Below, piece after piece: positions 63,953 to 64,000 of a stretch of DNA of 64,000 bases. The position numbers and the translations under genes were made by a program. The first letter of the stretch is position 1, and the number at the start of each line of letters is the position of its first letter. The notes under the pieces were generated by a model. The model had not been told where the DNA came from. It saw only the letters and a program-made list of their open reading frames with translations, and searched no databases. This DNA is from Christensenellaceae bacterium Phil1 (lineage in GTDB: Bacteria; Bacillota; Clostridia; Christensenellales; CAG-138): positions 46,670-110,669 of the forward strand of contig MSGS01000062.1 of assembly GCA_001940855.1 (NCBI GenBank), read 5' to 3'.

Positions 63953-64000
63953 ATGATTCGAAGGATCATCCAGATCGATCAGGAAAAATGCAACGGCTGC
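63953..64000 (+). CDS. 4Fe-4S ferredoxin-type protein, N-terminal fragment at window edge
   Basis: The first 16 codons read MIRRIIQIDQEKCNGC and run off the window; CxxC begins a CxxCxxC cluster motif. Proteins with this start are short ATP-cluster ferredoxins usually coded next to a Crp/Fnr regulator and hcp. CAAGGGGG precedes the ATG by about eight bases. Its full identity needs the next sequence. Confidence 0.7.
   Translation, partial: MIRRIIQIDQEKCNGC

Overview
The window looks like the chromosome of a spore-forming, low-to-medium GC Gram-positive bacterium of the class Clostridia. The evidence is the gene order (plsX-acpP-rnc-smc-ftsY-ylxM-ffh-rpsP-khpA-rimM-trmD-rplS-rbgA-rnhB-yraN-comM-dprA-topA-trmFO-hslV-hslU), ylbJ, two CotF-like coat proteins and a SleB-type hydrolase, together with AGGAGG-type ribosome binding sites and sigma-A promoters. 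I cannot fix the genus. Core genes use the ATA isoleucine codon heavily, whereas everything after about 53.6 kb favours ATC.

Layout. 1-3.2 kb, minus strand: a partial cell-wall amidase and clpC, each with its own promoter. 3.4-8.4 kb: a sulfur-flavoured plus-strand run (cysteine desulfurase, ThiI, a DUF3298-like lipoprotein, an eight-cysteine mini-protein, CysS). 8.4-9.0 kb: two minus-strand CotF-like spore-coat genes. 9.1-11.7 kb: recX, nnrD and an orphan amidohydrolase. 11.8-14.1 kb: a decayed island with a truncated integrase that has lost its start codon, a HprK-like kinase fused by deletion to the SPASM tail of a radical SAM enzyme, and a zinc-ribbon gene carrying a frameshift and a nonsense codon. 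14.2-53.6 kb: core genes in several operons (rsmD-coaD-coiled coil; asnA; minus-strand tmcAL-ylbJ; pta-ackA; DUF177-rpmF; plsX; acpP; rnc-smc-ftsY; the ffh/ribosome-maturation operon; a double glycosyltransferase with GtrA; comM-dprA-topA-trmFO; hslVU with a SleB-type lipoprotein; a nucleotidyltransferase/phosphomannomutase-like fusion; trmL; rplM-rpsI).

53.6-59.6 kb, directly behind the rpsI terminator: the remnant of an integrative conjugative element. It keeps a VirB2-like pilin, the front of a TrbL/VirB6-like channel protein fused to the tail of a VirB4 ATPase, a DUF5697-type protein, an S1-like domain fused to a sigma-region-4-like tail, and a small signal peptidase. At least two genes are deletion chimaeras and one is frameshifted, so it should not transfer by itself. 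No relaxase or integrase is seen.

59.6-64.0 kb: a minus-strand operon of a Crp/Fnr regulator followed by the class I ribonucleotide reductase genes nrdA and nrdB, divergent from the first 16 codons of a 4Fe-4S protein. The intergenic space holds a 14-bp dyad placed at -41.5 of a possible ferredoxin promoter and just downstream of the regulator's own start point, a layout that fits activation of one side and autorepression of the other.

The most unusual material is the decayed kinase/radical-SAM cassette at 12-13.2 kb (probably a peptide-modification system), the double deletion fusions in the conjugative remnant, the two-module membrane glycosyltransferase, and the regulator-centred divergent switch at the right edge. 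No tRNA, rRNA, complete insertion sequence or CRISPR array was found.
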